A DNA stretch of 64,000 nucleotides from Cytophagales bacterium (GCA_013298125.1 JAAFJP010000011.1:99360-163359); one strand, 5' to 3'; counted from the stretch's first letter, positions 40,531 to 50,853 are shown. Numbers and translations are program-made. Notes: generated from the sequence alone by a model not told the origin.

Positions 40531-41571
40531 ATGGCTTTCGATTTTAACGAACATTCACATATCAGACAAAATCCATTAACGGGCGACTGGATAATGGTTT
40601 CTCCTCATAGAACCAAACGCCCTTGGCAAGGCAAAACGGAGGATATTGTCAAAGATTCTCGCCCTCATCACGACCCTACCTGTTACCTGTGTGCAGGTAA
40701 TCCACGGATGAATGGCGAGCTAAACCCCAATTACTCAGATACTTACGTTTTTCAAAATGATTTTGCCGCTTTACAGTCGGATGTACCAAAAGGTGAAATC
40801 AAAAAGGGGGGATTACTGAAAGCTGAATCTGTAAAAGGAGAGTGTAGAGTTATCTGTTTTTCACCAAGACATGACTTGACTTTGGCAGAAATGGAAACGC
40901 CTGATATTCGTAAAGTGGTTGATACTTGGGTTTCAGAATTTGAGGATTTTCGTAGCCAAGAGGATATTAAATACGTCCAAATTTTTGAAAATAAAGGTGA
41001 AATAATGGGTTGTTCTAATCCACATCCACACGGACAAATTTGGGCTTCGAGCAATATTCCCGTAGAGATTTTGAAAGAAACTCAAAAACAAAAAGAATAT
41101 TTTACGGAAAATAAAAAGACACTTTTAGAAGACTATTGGCAATTGGAAGTATCTGAAAATCAAAGAATTGTTGTTGAAAATGATACCTTCTTGGTTGTAG
41201 TTCCTTTCTGGGCGACATGGCCCTTCGAGACGATGTTGATTCCAAAGCGACCTATGGCATACATTTCAGAAATGACTGAAAATGAGAAAGATGATTTAGC
41301 GGATATTGTCAGAAGATTAACGACTCGTTATGACAATCTTTTCAATACCTCATTCCCTTATTCGGCAGGAATTCATCAAGCACCGATAAATGCTGAAAAT
41401 ATAGAAGGTTGGCATTGGCATATGCACTTTTATCCTCCACTTTTACGTTCGGCAACGGTCAAAAAATTTATGGTTGGGTATGAATTATTGGCAAATCCTC
41501 AACGAGACATTACCCCTGAGCGTGCAGCGGAGCAATTGAGAAGTTTGAGTGAAGCTCATTATAAAAAGTAG
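40531..41571 (+). CDS. galT: Galactose-1-phosphate uridylyltransferase
   Basis: The ATG at 40531 (MAFDFNEHSHIRQN) gives 346 residues. The longer frame from 40462 only translates repeats. Signatures are CYLCAGNPR (zinc), the active-site SNPHPHGQIWAS with the nucleophilic His, and the C-terminal GWHWHMHFYPPLLRS. It exchanges UMP between UDP-glucose and galactose-1-phosphate in the Leloir pathway. It forms a pair with galK. A further array lies after its stop codon (TAG within AAGTAGTTAAAAG). Confidence 0.97.
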   Translation: MAFDFNEHSHIRQNPLTGDWIMVSPHRTKRPWQGKTEDIVKDSRPHHDPTCYLCAGNPRMNGELNPNYSDTYVFQNDFAALQSDVPKGEIKKGGLLKAESVKGECRVICFSPRHDLTLAEMETPDIRKVVDTWVSEFEDFRSQEDIKYVQIFENKGEIMGCSNPHPHGQIWASSNIPVEILKETQKQKEYFTENKKTLLEDYWQLEVSENQRIVVENDTFLVVVPFWATWPFETMLIPKRPMAYISEMTENEKDDLADIVRRLTTRYDNLFNTSFPYSAGIHQAPINAENIEGWHWHMHFYPPLLRSATVKKFMVGYELLANPQRDITPERAAEQLRSLSEAHYKK

Positions 41572-41589
41572 TTAAAAGTCTTTTAGGAA

Positions 41590-41671
41590 AAGTAGGTAGT
41601 AAATTTAGTTTGTAGTAGGCAGTAAATTAGAAAATTATCCCATTTTGAGTAAGAATGCCTACTACTTAATC
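41590..41671. repeat. Degenerate array, AGTAGGTAGTAAATT dialect
   Basis: AGTAGGTAGTAAATTTAG and TGTAGTAGGCAGTAAATTAG are direct copies. ATGCCTACTACTTAATCCC is the complementary arm, ending 11 bp before the next ATG. Confidence 0.8.
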
Positions 41672-41681
41672 CCTTTTTGAT

Positions 41682-42725
41682 ATGAAAAAAATATTCACTT
41701 TCATTCTCATTATCAGCTCATTACAGCTAAATGCTCAGCAATGGACTCCTGAAAAGGCTAATGCTTGGTATGTCAAACAGCCCCTTTTAGTCGGGGCAAA
41801 TTTTATCCCAAGTACAGCCATCAACGAACTTGAAATGTGGCAAGCTGAAACTTATGACCCTATTACGATTGACCGTGAACTGGCTTGGGCAGAAGGTTTG
41901 GGAATGAATATTATGCGAGTTTTTTTACATAATATTCCTTATGATAATGACAAGACGGGTTTTCTGAAAAGAATAGATGATTTCTTGAAAATTGCGGACA
42001 AACATCATATCAAAATCATGTTTGTTCTATACGATTCTTGTTGGAACGACGACCCAAAAGCTGGAACACAAATGACTCCAAAAGTGGGTGTACACAATTC
42101 GGGTTGGGCAAGATGCCCAGGTACAAAGATGTTGAATGATTCGAGAACTTGGGGAAAATTAGAGGAATATACCAAAGGAATTATTGGAAATTTTGCCAAT
42201 GATAATCGAGTGATTTCTTGGGATATTTTTAATGAGCCTTCAAATTCTGGCTATTTCGATTCTGTGATGCCGCTTTTGAAAAAGTCCTTTGAGTGGGCAA
42301 GAGAAGCAAAACCTTCGCAACCCATCACGTCAGGTTGGTGGCACGACCACCCGATGAGCAATGAATTTATGTTGAATAACTCAGACATCATCACTTTTCA
42401 TAATTACAGCACGCCCGAAAATTTGGAAAAGGCAATCAAAGGCTTTCAAGAAACCTACAAACGCCCCGTGATTTGTACAGAATACATGGCTCGTAAGCAC
42501 AAAAGCACTTTTGAAACGTGTTTGCCCGTCTTCTCAAAATACAAAGTCGGAGCAATCAATTGGGGATTAGTAAAAGGAAAAACCAACACCATCTACGCTT
42601 GGGACGAACCCATGCCCACTGGCGAAGAACCTAAATTATGGTTTCATGACATTTTCAGACCAGACGGTTCGGTTTATAAACAAAGTGAAGTTGAGGCGAT
42701 AAAAGTGGCTACTCAGAAGAAGTAA
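41682..42725 (+). CDS. Secreted GH5-like glycoside hydrolase (cellulase family)
   Basis: The protein has 347 residues with a signal peptide (FTFILIISSLQLNAQQ). A (beta/alpha)8 hydrolase is suggested by ERL-type blocks. These are LAWAEGLGMNIMRVFLHNIP, SWDIFNEPSNSGYF with the acid/base Glu near residue 185, and RPVICTEYMARK with the nucleophile Glu near 266. Both Glu residues at these spacings fit clan GH-A, and the overall text is closest to GH5-like proteins annotated as cellulases or xylanases. Substrate is unknown. It follows galK-galT on the same strand and may supply galactose-containing sugars, but this is inference. Confidence 0.85.
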   Translation: MKKIFTFILIISSLQLNAQQWTPEKANAWYVKQPLLVGANFIPSTAINELEMWQAETYDPITIDRELAWAEGLGMNIMRVFLHNIPYDNDKTGFLKRIDDFLKIADKHHIKIMFVLYDSCWNDDPKAGTQMTPKVGVHNSGWARCPGTKMLNDSRTWGKLEEYTKGIIGNFANDNRVISWDIFNEPSNSGYFDSVMPLLKKSFEWAREAKPSQPITSGWWHDHPMSNEFMLNNSDIITFHNYSTPENLEKAIKGFQETYKRPVICTEYMARKHKSTFETCLPVFSKYKVGAINWGLVKGKTNTIYAWDEPMPTGEEPKLWFHDIFRPDGSVYKQSEVEAIKVATQKK

Positions 42726-42736
42726 TTTGAAGGGAA

Positions 42737-43186
42737 TTACATTGTTTTTTTGTAAGATTCTAAAATGATTTTGGGTAATATTTCATTGATATGCGGATTT
42801 GTCAGTATCTCTTTAAAACTTAGCCATTGAATATCCTTAATGATTTGCTCTTGCATTTCAGGATCAAAGCCTTTTTTTACTTGTCCTGATTCTATCTTTA
42901 CTTCATAATAAAACTCAATAGCGTGAAGTGGAAGTTTTATAAACTCTCTGATTGTCAATAATTTACCAATGGAAATAATTGTATTTGTCTCTTCTGAAAA
43001 TTCTCTTTTCAGACATTCTGCAATCGTTTCTCCAAACTGTAAACCACCTCCTGGGGGTGACCAAAACTCATTATTTTCATTCATGCCCGAATGATTGATG
43101 AGCAATATTTTATCATCCTGCACGCATATTCCACATATCCGAACACGAAGCTGATTTCCATATAGGTTTATAATTTCTTCGGTCAT
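42737..43186 (-). CDS. Nudix hydrolase
   Basis: I start at the ATG at 43186 (MTEEIINLYGNQLRVRICG), giving 149 residues; an upstream TTG frame lacks domain support. The Nudix box GLQFGETIAECLKREFSEET is present, with Thr in place of the usual final Gly. It is preceded by FWSPPGGG. These enzymes hydrolyse nucleoside diphosphates linked to another group, and the substrate cannot be read. It converges with the GH5-like gene. An inverted repeat lies between its start and the dnaJ stop. Confidence 0.92.
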   Translation of the reverse strand: MTEEIINLYGNQLRVRICGICVQDDKILLINHSGMNENNEFWSPPGGGLQFGETIAECLKREFSEETNTIISIGKLLTIREFIKLPLHAIEFYYEVKIESGQVKKGFDPEMQEQIIKDIQWLSFKEILTNPHINEILPKIILESYKKTM

Positions 43187-43230
43187 TTTATGAGAAGTAT
43201 TATTTATTGAAATCTCAAACCCAATAATTA

Positions 43231-43297
43231 AGGAACAGGAATTAAATAACCTATCCAACAAACGCTTCGGTTGGATAGATTATAAATTCTTGTTCCT
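43231..43297. repeat. Imperfect 29-bp inverted repeat between dnaJ and the Nudix gene
   Basis: The left arm (43231-43259) starts AGGAACAGGAATT and ends CCTATCCAAC. The right arm (43270-43297) starts GTTGGATAG and ends AATTCTTGTTCCT. The loop is ACGCTTCG-like. There is no T-run, so it resembles a REP-type palindrome. Confidence 0.75.
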
Positions 43298-43319
43298 AAT
43301 GGCATTATCTCTCGAAGGA

Positions 43320-44465
43320 TTAATTAAAAAAATCTTTCATTTTCTCAAAGAAATTTTTGTCATTTTTATTCGGGTTTGGAACAAAATTAGGTGAAATACG
43401 CATTTTTTCGAGCATATCCGTTTCTTCTCTTGACAGTGTTTTGGGTGTCCATAAATTGATGTGGATTAACTCATCACCTACGCCGTAACCGTTTAATTCT
43501 TTGATTCCCTTACCTTTCAAACGCAGGATTTTACCTGATTGTGTACCTGCCTCAATCGTGATACGAGCCTTTCCGCCTATCGTTGGTACTTCTACGGATG
43601 TCCCCAAAGCAGCATCGGCAAAGTTTAGATAAAGGTCATAAATTACATTATTGCCGTCACGATGAAGTATCTCGTCTGGTTCTTCTTCGATAACAATTAA
43701 CAAATCACCCGCTACGCCTCCACGTGGAGGAACGTTCCCTTTGCCCGACATAGATAACTGCATTCCTTCTGCCACGCCCGATGGAATTTTGATAGGGATG
43801 ATTTCTTCTTCAAGCGTTCTTCCTTCTCCAAAACATACCTCACAACGAGTTTTGACTTGTTTTCCTTCACCATTACACGTTGGACATGGAGAGGTCGTAA
43901 CCATTTGCCCCAACATCGTTTGCTGAACTCTACGAACCTGACCCGCTCCGCCACACGTTTGGCAAGTGCTTAATTCCGTTCCGTTTTTGGCACCGTTTCC
44001 ACTACACGATTTACAAGTAACGTGTCGTTTTACTTTAATTTTTTTCTCTACGCCGTTGGCAACTTCCTCCAAGTTGAGTTTGAGTTTTATTCTCAAATCT
44101 GTTCCTTTTCTTTGGCGTTGTTGTCCACGACCACCGCCTCCGCCAAACATTCCGCCAAAGGGGCTATCGTCACCGAAGATACTTCCAAACTGACTGAAAA
44201 TATCTTCCATGTTCATGTGTTGCCCACCACCAGCGGCTCCGCCCATACCAGCGTGTCCGTAGCGGTCATAACGAGCTTTTTTGTTCGCATCCGACAATAC
44301 TTCGTACGCCTCGGCGGCTTCCTTGAATTTCTCCTCAGCAGCTTTATCGCCAGGATTTTTATCAGGATGATATTTTATAGCCATCTTGCGATAGGCTTTC
44401 TTTATTTCGTCTTCCGAAGCGGATTTTGAAATCTCTAATACTTCGTAAAAATCTCTTTTTGCCAT
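43320..44465 (-). CDS. dnaJ: Chaperone DnaJ
   Basis: The protein has 381 residues. The J domain with YHPDKNPG (HPD near residue 33) is followed by a Gly-rich linker ([13 protein letters not shown]). Four CxxCxGxG-type zinc repeats follow ([48 protein letters not shown]), and then the C-terminal substrate-binding domain. It stimulates DnaK ATPase during protein folding. It is co-oriented with grpE, whose stop lies 227 bp upstream, with a repeat array between them. Confidence 0.98.
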   Translation of the reverse strand: MAKRDFYEVLEISKSASEDEIKKAYRKMAIKYHPDKNPGDKAAEEKFKEAAEAYEVLSDANKKARYDRYGHAGMGGAAGGGQHMNMEDIFSQFGSIFGDDSPFGGMFGGGGGRGQQRQRKGTDLRIKLKLNLEEVANGVEKKIKVKRHVTCKSCSGNGAKNGTELSTCQTCGGAGQVRRVQQTMLGQMVTTSPCPTCNGEGKQVKTRCEVCFGEGRTLEEEIIPIKIPSGVAEGMQLSMSGKGNVPPRGGVAGDLLIVIEEEPDEILHRDGNNVIYDLYLNFADAALGTSVEVPTIGGKARITIEAGTQSGKILRLKGKGIKELNGYGVGDELIHINLWTPKTLSREETDMLEKMRISPNFVPNPNKNDKNFFEKMKDFFN

Positions 44466-44470
44466 TTTTA

Positions 44471-44699
44471 TTTTTGGGGATTAGGGGTTTAGGTAATTGG
44501 GGATTGGGTAATTAGGGATTGGGGATTAGGTAATTGGGTAATTAGGAACTTGTTTTAACGATAATTGATAGACTACTTGATTTGAAATTAATGTCAAATA
44601 GCTCAATTAAATATTTTACAAAATCCTAACGACCAAATCACTACTTCCCCAATCCCCAATCCCTAATTACCCAATCCCTAATTACCTAATCACTAATTA
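44471..44699. repeat. Fold-back array, TTAGGGATTGGGG dialect, between grpE and dnaJ
   Basis: The left arm is a series of GGGGATTAGG and GGTAATTGGGGATTGGG variants. The right arm is its complement (CCCCAATCCCTAATTACCC variants). The grpE stop codon (minus strand TAG) is the first triplet of the array, and the other end lies 5 bp before the dnaJ ATG. Confidence 0.88.
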
Positions 44700-45316
44700 G
44701 CTACTACAACTTTCGCAAAGCGAATCACTTTTTCGTTTAAATAATATCCTTTTTCTACTACGTCAAAAACTTTTCCTTTATCCTCTTCTGTTGGAGCAGG
44801 GAATTGTGTGATGGCTTCGTGAATGTCTGCGTTGAAAACTGTTCCTTTGGCATCCATTGGTTTTAATCCTTTTGAAGCCAACGTATTTGATAATTTATTG
44901 AAAATCAAAGAAATACCTTCTGTGATTTCACCTTCTTGGGCATTAGCAGTAGCTCTTTCGATGTCATCAATGACGGGTAAAATATCCACAATAACACGCT
45001 CAGAAGCCGACTGAATCATCTCTAATTTTTCTTTGGCAGTACGCTTTCTGAAATTGTCAAAGTCAGAATACAATCTTAAATATTTGTCTTTCAATTCATA
45101 GAGTTCCGCTTGCAATTTCTCAGCCTCTGTCAATTCTGGCACTTCTTCGGTTGCTGGTACTTCTTCTGTCGGAGTTTCTTCAATGTTTTCTGAAACTATG
45201 TCAGTATCTTGAGTAATTTCTTGTTCTTCGACTGGTAATTCGTCTTTATTTTCCATTTTCAATTTCCTTTTCGCTTTATTTTTATAATTCTCTATAATGT
45301 TCAAAAGTTTTGCCAT
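44693..45316 (-). CDS. grpE: Nucleotide exchange factor GrpE
   Basis: The protein has 207 residues. An acidic N-terminal extension (QDTDIVSENIEETPTEEVPA) precedes the long coiled coil (LYELKDKYLRLYSDFDNFRK). The conserved C-terminal beta domain contains IHEAITQFPAPTEEDKGKVF and GYYLNEKVIRFAKVVVAN. It releases ADP from DnaK. An internal ATG (MENKDELP) could also serve as a start; the upstream ATG keeps a basic leader. It forms the grpE-dnaJ operon. Confidence 0.96.
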   Translation of the reverse strand: MAKLLNIIENYKNKAKRKLKMENKDELPVEEQEITQDTDIVSENIEETPTEEVPATEEVPELTEAEKLQAELYELKDKYLRLYSDFDNFRKRTAKEKLEMIQSASERVIVDILPVIDDIERATANAQEGEITEGISLIFNKLSNTLASKGLKPMDAKGTVFNADIHEAITQFPAPTEEDKGKVFDVVEKGYYLNEKVIRFAKVVVAN

Positions 45317-45502
45317 ATTATTTTTTCTGTCAGATTGACAGGTTTTGAATCCACAAAATTAGGCAAAAAAGGGTAAAAAGAAGTGAAAAAGGTGAAAAGG
45401 GTGGGAGGGAAGCCTTCATTTAATTTCCAATTCCCTTAATCTTTAAACCCTCCCAATAACTAACCACCTATCCGTGCTTTTTACTGATTATCACGATATT
45501 AT

Positions 45503-45533
45503 TTTGTGATGAAAAAAAAGGTGCTTACATTTC
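45503..45533 (+). promoter_or_regulatory. Probable promoter of the LolA-like gene
   Basis: TTTG (45503-45506), a 19-nt spacer and TACATTTC (45526-45533) differ from the TAnnTTTG pattern only in the last base. The leader to the ATG would be about 50 nt. Confidence 0.55.
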
Positions 45534-45590
45534 CAACATAATTGCAAAATTTGCGTTTACCAAAACAAAAACTTAACAAAAAACAAGGAA

Positions 45591-46322
45591 ATGAAATTGA
45601 CAAAAATTATTGCTTCGGCGTTTATCGTAATGGCAACTGCGGCTGCCTCTTTTGCCCAAACTGCCGACGAAATCGTGGCAAAACATATTGAAGCTACTGG
45701 TGGTGCTGCCAAATGGGGTGCTTTGAAAGGTATGGAAATGAAAAATAAAATTGCGGTACAAGGTTTCGAAATAGAAAGTAAAACTGTTATCGTAGCTGGA
45801 AAATCCTTGCGTACGGACATATCGATGATGGGACAAGAAATGATTACTGCCGTTGATGGTGAAACAGGTTGGAAAAATGTACCTGCCATGATGCAAGGAA
45901 CAGGCGAGCCAGAAGACATGAAAATCGCTGAAATCAAAGAAGCAAGAAGACAATTGGACTTAGGCGGATTGCTCTTGAATTACAAAGAAAAAGGTATCAC
46001 GGTTGAATTGGTAGGTAAAGATAAAGTTGATGGTGCTGAAGTGTACAATTTGAAAGTAACAGAAAAAAGCGGAGATGTTAGTAATTTATTTTTATCAACA
46101 TCTACATACTTTACCCTAAAAAGTTCCGCCAAAAGAAATGTACAAGGTAACGAAGTTGTAGCGGATGTAACATTCTCAAATTTTAAAGCGGTTGATGGAT
46201 TAACTTTCCCTCACACAATGGAAGTACCAAGTCCAATGGGAGGAACAATGACTATTGAAACAGAATCAATCAAGTTGAACCCAACCATTGACCCAGCTAT
46301 TTTCAAAAAGCCAGCGAAATAA
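45591..46322 (+). CDS. Periplasmic LolA-like protein
   Basis: The protein has 243 residues with a clear signal peptide (IIASAFIVMATAAASFAQ). ADEIVAKHIEATGGAAKWGA followed by long beta strands (FEIESKTVIVAGKSLRTDIS; GDVSNLFLSTSTYFTLKSSA; GLTFPHTMEVPSPMGG) resembles the outer-membrane-lipoprotein-sorting (LolA-like) fold. Bacteroidota encode many such paralogues of unknown cargo. No lipobox is present. It is a single-gene unit, with the candidate promoter upstream and a strong terminator downstream. Confidence 0.8.
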   Translation: MKLTKIIASAFIVMATAAASFAQTADEIVAKHIEATGGAAKWGALKGMEMKNKIAVQGFEIESKTVIVAGKSLRTDISMMGQEMITAVDGETGWKNVPAMMQGTGEPEDMKIAEIKEARRQLDLGGLLLNYKEKGITVELVGKDKVDGAEVYNLKVTEKSGDVSNLFLSTSTYFTLKSSAKRNVQGNEVVADVTFSNFKAVDGLTFPHTMEVPSPMGGTMTIETESIKLNPTIDPAIFKKPAK

Positions 46323-46340
46323 TTTTTAGATTTTTATTCC

Positions 46341-46381
46341 AAAACGGGGAAATTTGTAAGCCAAATTTCCCCGTTTTTTTA
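46341..46381 (+). terminator. Terminator of the LolA-like gene
   Basis: AAAACGGGGAAATTTG (46341-46356) and CAAATTTCCCCGTTTT (46362-46377) are perfectly complementary and followed by a T-run. Confidence 0.93.
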
Positions 46382-46402
46382 TACATTTGAAAACCATTTT
46401 AA

Positions 46403-46437
46403 GTGGTGATTAGTAAATAGTGATTTGTGATTAGTGT
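46403..46437. repeat. Short degenerate array, GTGATTAGTAAATAGTGATT dialect
   Basis: Variants of GTGATTAGT occur three to four times in a row. The remainder of the 239-bp gap (46438-46561) is A+T-rich, with no other recognisable element. Confidence 0.55.
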
Positions 46438-46561
46438 TTCAACCACTTGAATACCAGTTATTTACAAAAAATAAAAACGCTGTTTAAATTGGACTAATTA
46501 TTTATACGGATTATCATGTTATTGGATTTTTTAATTTTTAATTCAAAACTTTTAATTTTCA

Positions 46562-47659
46562 ATGAACTGGTTTGAAATCAAAAATATCTCAGAAATAGAT
46601 ACTCCCGCTTTGTTGATTTACAAAGAAAGGGTGAAGAAAAACATTGCAAAAACTATTGACTTAGTGCAGTCAAAAGACCAGCTTCGCCCACACGTGAAAA
46701 CCCATAAAATGAGGGAAATTACTGAAATGATGATAGGAGAGGGGATTCATAAATTCAAATGTGCTACCATTGCCGAGGCTGAAATGTTGGGAATTACAAA
46801 AGCAAAAGATGTACTGTTGGCGTATCCAGTTTTAGGAGCAAAAATTACAAGATTGCAGCAATTAAGAATAGCCTTTTCCGAAACAAATTTCTCGTGTACC
46901 ATTGATAATTTTCAATCTGCAAAACAACTTTCGGATAGCTTTTTAGGTAATCCCATTAACGTTTATATTGACGTAAATGTAGGGATGAATAGAACAGGAG
47001 TTTCAGTTGAAAATGCCCTTGATTTATTTAAAAAATGCTTTCAGTTGTCAGGAATCAATATTATTGGGCTTCATGGGTACGATGGACATATTCACGATAC
47101 AGACTTAGCAAGTCGTAAATACAGTGCTAAGATAGTTTATGAAAAGTTGTACTTTATTCAATGCCATTTTGAAAAATTTTCAGATAAAAAAATGAAAATA
47201 ATCGTGGGTGGAACGCCTACATTCTCGCTCCACGCACACGCCCACAATGAGGTTGAAGTTAGCCCTGGGACGTTTATTTTTTGGGATGAAGGATATGGAA
47301 AAGAGATGCCAGATTTTGATTTTTTATTTGCAGGAATCATCGCTACCAGAGTCATTTCTATCATTAATGAAACAACGCTTTGCCTTGATTTAGGTCATAA
47401 ATCTATTGCTGCCGAAAATCCATTACCCCGAATCAAATTCTTGAATGTGGGTGATATAAAACAAATTGCTCAGAATGAAGAACATTTGATTGTAGAAGTT
47501 GAAGATACAAGTAAATATGCTCTTGGGGATGTTTGGTACGGTGTTCCTGTACATATTTGCCCAACCGTTGCTTTGTATAATGAGGTGCAAGTAGTTGAAA
47601 TTGATTTGGTAAATACCCAATGGAAAGTAATAGCGAGAGATAAGAAAATAACAATTTAG
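46562..47659 (+). CDS. D-threonine aldolase/D-serine dehydratase-like PLP enzyme
   Basis: The protein has 365 residues. The N-terminal alanine-racemase-type barrel has EIDTPALLIYKERV and the PLP Lys in RPHVKTHKMREI near residue 49. YIDVNVGMNRTGV and GLHGYDGHIH are barrel blocks. The C-terminal beta domain (VWYGVPVHICPTVALYNEVQ) carries His and Cys, consistent with the metal site of this family. It would cleave or dehydrate a D-amino acid. It is followed 12 bp later by an M19 dipeptidase gene, and the two are often encoded together for D-amino acid or dipeptide catabolism. Confidence 0.9.
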   Translation: MNWFEIKNISEIDTPALLIYKERVKKNIAKTIDLVQSKDQLRPHVKTHKMREITEMMIGEGIHKFKCATIAEAEMLGITKAKDVLLAYPVLGAKITRLQQLRIAFSETNFSCTIDNFQSAKQLSDSFLGNPINVYIDVNVGMNRTGVSVENALDLFKKCFQLSGINIIGLHGYDGHIHDTDLASRKYSAKIVYEKLYFIQCHFEKFSDKKMKIIVGGTPTFSLHAHAHNEVEVSPGTFIFWDEGYGKEMPDFDFLFAGIIATRVISIINETTLCLDLGHKSIAAENPLPRIKFLNVGDIKQIAQNEEHLIVEVEDTSKYALGDVWYGVPVHICPTVALYNEVQVVEIDLVNTQWKVIARDKKITI

Positions 47660-47671
47660 AACCTCAAAGCC

Positions 47672-48751
47672 ATGTTTTTAATAGACGCTCATTTAGACAT
47701 TTCCACCAACGCCATCGAATGGAATCGAGACTATCGGATGTCAGTTCATGACATTAGAAAAAGTGAAGAAGGCATGACCGACAAAATAGACCGAGGCAAA
47801 GGAACAGTGTCATTACCCGAACTCCGCAAAGGGAATATCGGCTTGGTGGTAGCTACGCAATTGGCGAGATTTAATCAGAATAATGGCAATTTGCCAGGGG
47901 CGGGTTGGAATTCTCCGCATCAGGCTTGGGCAATGTCTCAGGCACAATTGGCTTGGTATCAGACTATGGAAATGGAGGGAGAAATGATACAAATTAACAA
48001 TATTTCATCCTTAGAAAATCATGTAAAATTGTGGATGGATGAATCAAAATCTAACTCAGAAAAGCCCATTGGCTATATTTTGAGTTTGGAAGGGGCTGAT
48101 TCTTTAATTAATTTATCCTACTTAGAAAAAGCCTACGCTTACGGTTTACGTGCCATCGGACCCGCCCATTACAGCACGGGAAGGTACGCATCAGGCACGG
48201 GTACGACAGATGGATTTACACCAATGGGCAAAGATTTATTGAAAGAAATGGATGCTCTGAATATAATTTTGGATGCCACTCACCTGACGGATAAAGGTTT
48301 CATCGAAGCAATGGATTTGTTTCATGGACACGTCTGGGCGAGCCATCATAATTGTCGTTCATTAGCCCCACATCAGCGACAACTTTCTGACGAACAAATT
48401 AAGATTTTGATTGAACGAAAAGCGGTCATTGGAGGATGTTTTGATGCGTGGATGATGAAACCCAATTTTATCCAGCGGGTCAGTAATCCAGCAGCGTTTG
48501 ATATAAAAATTGAGACGATAATCGACCATTATGACCATATTTGTCAAATTGCGGGCAATTCCTTGCATTGTGCAATCGGAAGTGATTTGGACGGAACTTA
48601 CGGAACCGAACAATCACCAATGGATTTAGATACCATCGCTGATTTGCAAAATTTAACTACCCTCTTAGCAAAAAGAGGCTACACAGAGAAAGACATTGAA
48701 AACATTTTCCATAAAAACTGGCTACGATTTTTGAGAAATGCTTGGGCTTGA
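47672..48751 (+). CDS. M19-family membrane dipeptidase-like protein
   Basis: The protein has 359 residues and no signal peptide. DAHLDIS near the N-terminus supplies the H-x-D zinc ligands. Further M19 blocks are [52 protein letters not shown] and [13 protein letters not shown]19 enzymes hydrolyse dipeptides, often with a D-residue at the C-terminal side. Together with the D-threonine-aldolase-type gene directly upstream this suggests cytoplasmic use of D-amino acid-containing dipeptides. The role is inferred. Confidence 0.9.
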   Translation: MFLIDAHLDISTNAIEWNRDYRMSVHDIRKSEEGMTDKIDRGKGTVSLPELRKGNIGLVVATQLARFNQNNGNLPGAGWNSPHQAWAMSQAQLAWYQTMEMEGEMIQINNISSLENHVKLWMDESKSNSEKPIGYILSLEGADSLINLSYLEKAYAYGLRAIGPAHYSTGRYASGTGTTDGFTPMGKDLLKEMDALNIILDATHLTDKGFIEAMDLFHGHVWASHHNCRSLAPHQRQLSDEQIKILIERKAVIGGCFDAWMMKPNFIQRVSNPAAFDIKIETIIDHYDHICQIAGNSLHCAIGSDLDGTYGTEQSPMDLDTIADLQNLTTLLAKRGYTEKDIENIFHKNWLRFLRNAWA

Positions 48752-48807
48752 AAATTAGAAATTACTGTGTTGATGTTGTAAATTTGTGTTTAAAAAATCA
48801 AGCAAAA

Positions 48808-49836
48808 ATGTATAGATATATTCTCAAACCCCTTCTGTTTCAATTTGATGCTGAAAAAGCACATTACCTTACTTTCGGTCTAATAAAATTTCTCTTCAAA
48901 ATCCCTTTTGTACCACAAATTTTCAAATCAGTTTATCATTACGAACACCCAAGTTTAGAGCGTGAAGTATTTGGGTTAAAATTCAAAAATCCAATAGGTT
49001 TAGCCGCAGGATTTGATAAAAATGCTGTGATGATTGACGAGTTTTCAAACTTAGGATTTGGCTTTATCGAAATCGGTACATTGACCCCCAAAAGACAACC
49101 TGGTAATGATAAACCAAGACTTTTCAGGCTCAAAGAAGACCATGGTATCATCAACAGAATGGGCTTTAATAATGAAGGTGTAAAAGAGGCAGTGATTAAA
49201 TTAAAAAAACGGAAAAGTGATATTTTAATTGGTGGGAATATTGGTAAAAACAAAGTAACGCCCAACGAAAATGCAGTGGATGATTATTTAATTTGTTTTC
49301 ATGAATTATTTGAGGTTATAGATTATTTTGTAGTTAATGTAAGTTCGCCGAATACGCCTAATTTGAGAGAGTTACAAGAAAAAGAACCTTTGAAGAATCT
49401 TTTACAAACGCTTCAAAATGAGAATTTAAAAAAAGAAAGACAAAAGCCAATTCTCTTAAAAATTGCTCCTGATTTGACTGATTCTCAATTAGATGACATT
49501 GTTGAAATAGTACAAGAAACCAAAATTGCGGGTGTCATAGCTACGAACACAACTATCTCACGAGAAGGCTTGAAATCGAACGAAAATTTAGTAAAAGAAA
49601 TGGGTGGATTGAGTGGTAAACCTGTAACAAAACGTTCAACGGAAGTCATAAAATATTTATCAGAAAAATCTAAAAAATCATTCCCTATTGTAGGTGTAGG
49701 TGGGATACACTCGCCCGAAGATGCGATAGAAAAACTGAATGCAGGGGCTTCATTAATTCAGATTTATACAGGTTTTATTTATTCTGGACCATCTTTGGCG
49801 AGTGAGATAAATAGAGCGATTATTGAAACTAAGTAG
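48808..49836 (+). CDS. pyrD: Dihydroorotate dehydrogenase (quinone), class 2
   Basis: The ATG at 48808 ([20 protein letters not shown]) gives 342 residues; the longer frame overlaps the previous gene and was rejected. The amphipathic N-terminal membrane-binding region is typical of class 2. [24 protein letters not shown] (Ser base) and [14 protein letters not shown] are FMN-enzyme signatures, as is [20 protein letters not shown]. It oxidises dihydroorotate to orotate and passes electrons to quinone in pyrimidine synthesis. It is downstream of the dipeptidase gene by 56 bp, in the same direction. Confidence 0.97.
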   Translation: MYRYILKPLLFQFDAEKAHYLTFGLIKFLFKIPFVPQIFKSVYHYEHPSLEREVFGLKFKNPIGLAAGFDKNAVMIDEFSNLGFGFIEIGTLTPKRQPGNDKPRLFRLKEDHGIINRMGFNNEGVKEAVIKLKKRKSDILIGGNIGKNKVTPNENAVDDYLICFHELFEVIDYFVVNVSSPNTPNLRELQEKEPLKNLLQTLQNENLKKERQKPILLKIAPDLTDSQLDDIVEIVQETKIAGVIATNTTISREGLKSNENLVKEMGGLSGKPVTKRSTEVIKYLSEKSKKSFPIVGVGGIHSPEDAIEKLNAGASLIQIYTGFIYSGPSLASEINRAIIETK

Positions 49837-49842
49837 GCAATT

Positions 49843-50853
49843 TTATTCTAATAAATCTCCAATAGCGGCAATATACGGAGTTTTCCAAGATGTTTCTTGG
49901 TCTTTATAACGATGATAATCTCCTGTGAAAAGTAGTTTCAAGATGGGTAATATTCTACTCAAATGAAAATTGGGCATTGTTCCTCTACTTTCATAATAAA
50001 GAATAATATTATCAAACTTCTGAAAATTAGGGTTTTTACTATCAATTCTTTCCAATAAAGTATTTTTCAGAGTACAAAAGTAGTCTCTTTTTGCTAAAAA
50101 TGGGGATAATTTTTCCTCCCGTGGGCGAGAGAACCTATCTTGTAGCGTTACCATTTTGCCATTATCTTTCGGACGAACGCCTATTTGTTGAGAACTATGT
50201 TGTCTGTAAGAAATCAGTTGTTCTTCAATAATGCCCATCGAATCCAACATCGCAGCTACCAAAGTTATCCAACCATCATGAATCATATCAGGAATGTGCG
50301 TAGGAAAAGGAATAATATTCTCAATCAATTCCCTCCGAAAAGCCATCATACACCCCGAAGAACGATTGCCAAATAACAGTAAATCAACCGCTTGTCCATT
50401 TTTCCATTGCTGAATTTGTGGTTGAAAAAACCTCACTGCTGACCAAAAGTTTTTACCTAAACTATTCTTTTTTTCATCTACTAAAATAGCATCCGAAAAC
50501 ACTGCCAATTGATTTGGATTTTCTTCAAAATACTGACTGATCTTCTGTAATTTATCAGAATGCCAAAGGTCGTCTTGGTCGCACATCAAGATAATATCAC
50601 CTGAACAATGAGCAATCGCATTCTCAAAATTTTTGATAACTCCCAAAGATTTATCATTAATCAAAATTTTGATATTCAAGGCATTAGAGAATTTTTGAAC
50701 GATATCCAAAGTAATATCCGTAGAGCAATCATCACTTATGACGACCTCAGTTGGCAATAAAGTTTGATTAACTAAACTTTCGAGTTGTTCCCAAAGAAAT
50801 CGAGAACCGTTGTATGTACAGAGAGCAATAGATAAGGTTTTCAAAAGAGGCAA
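49843..50853 (-). CDS. Glycosyltransferase family 2 protein
   Basis: The protein has 336 residues. Near the N-terminus ALCTYNGSRFLWEQLESLVN leads to EVVISDDCSTDITLDIV and MCDQDDLWHSDKL (DxD metal site). SSGCMMAFRRELIENIIPFP and DMIHDGWITLVAA lie in the acceptor part. The overall text resembles rhamnosyltransferase-type GT2 enzymes of O-antigen or capsule synthesis. No membrane segment is apparent. It stands alone between pyrD (convergent) and tRNA-Arg(CCU), so donor and acceptor are unknown. Confidence 0.93.
   Translation of the reverse strand: MPLLKTLSIALCTYNGSRFLWEQLESLVNQTLLPTEVVISDDCSTDITLDIVQKFSNALNIKILINDKSLGVIKNFENAIAHCSGDIILMCDQDDLWHSDKLQKISQYFEENPNQLAVFSDAILVDEKKNSLGKNFWSAVRFFQPQIQQWKNGQAVDLLLFGNRSSGCMMAFRRELIENIIPFPTHIPDMIHDGWITLVAAMLDSMGIIEEQLISYRQHSSQQIGVRPKDNGKMVTLQDRFSRPREEKLSPFLAKRDYFCTLKNTLLERIDSKNPNFQKFDNIILYYESRGTMPNFHLSRILPILKLLFTGDYHRYKDQETSWKTPYIAAIGDLLE

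Noticed and set aside
48742..48807. TTG start for pyrD overlapping the dipeptidase gene
   Set aside because: Class 2 enzymes begin near [11 protein letters not shown]; the extension has no family support.
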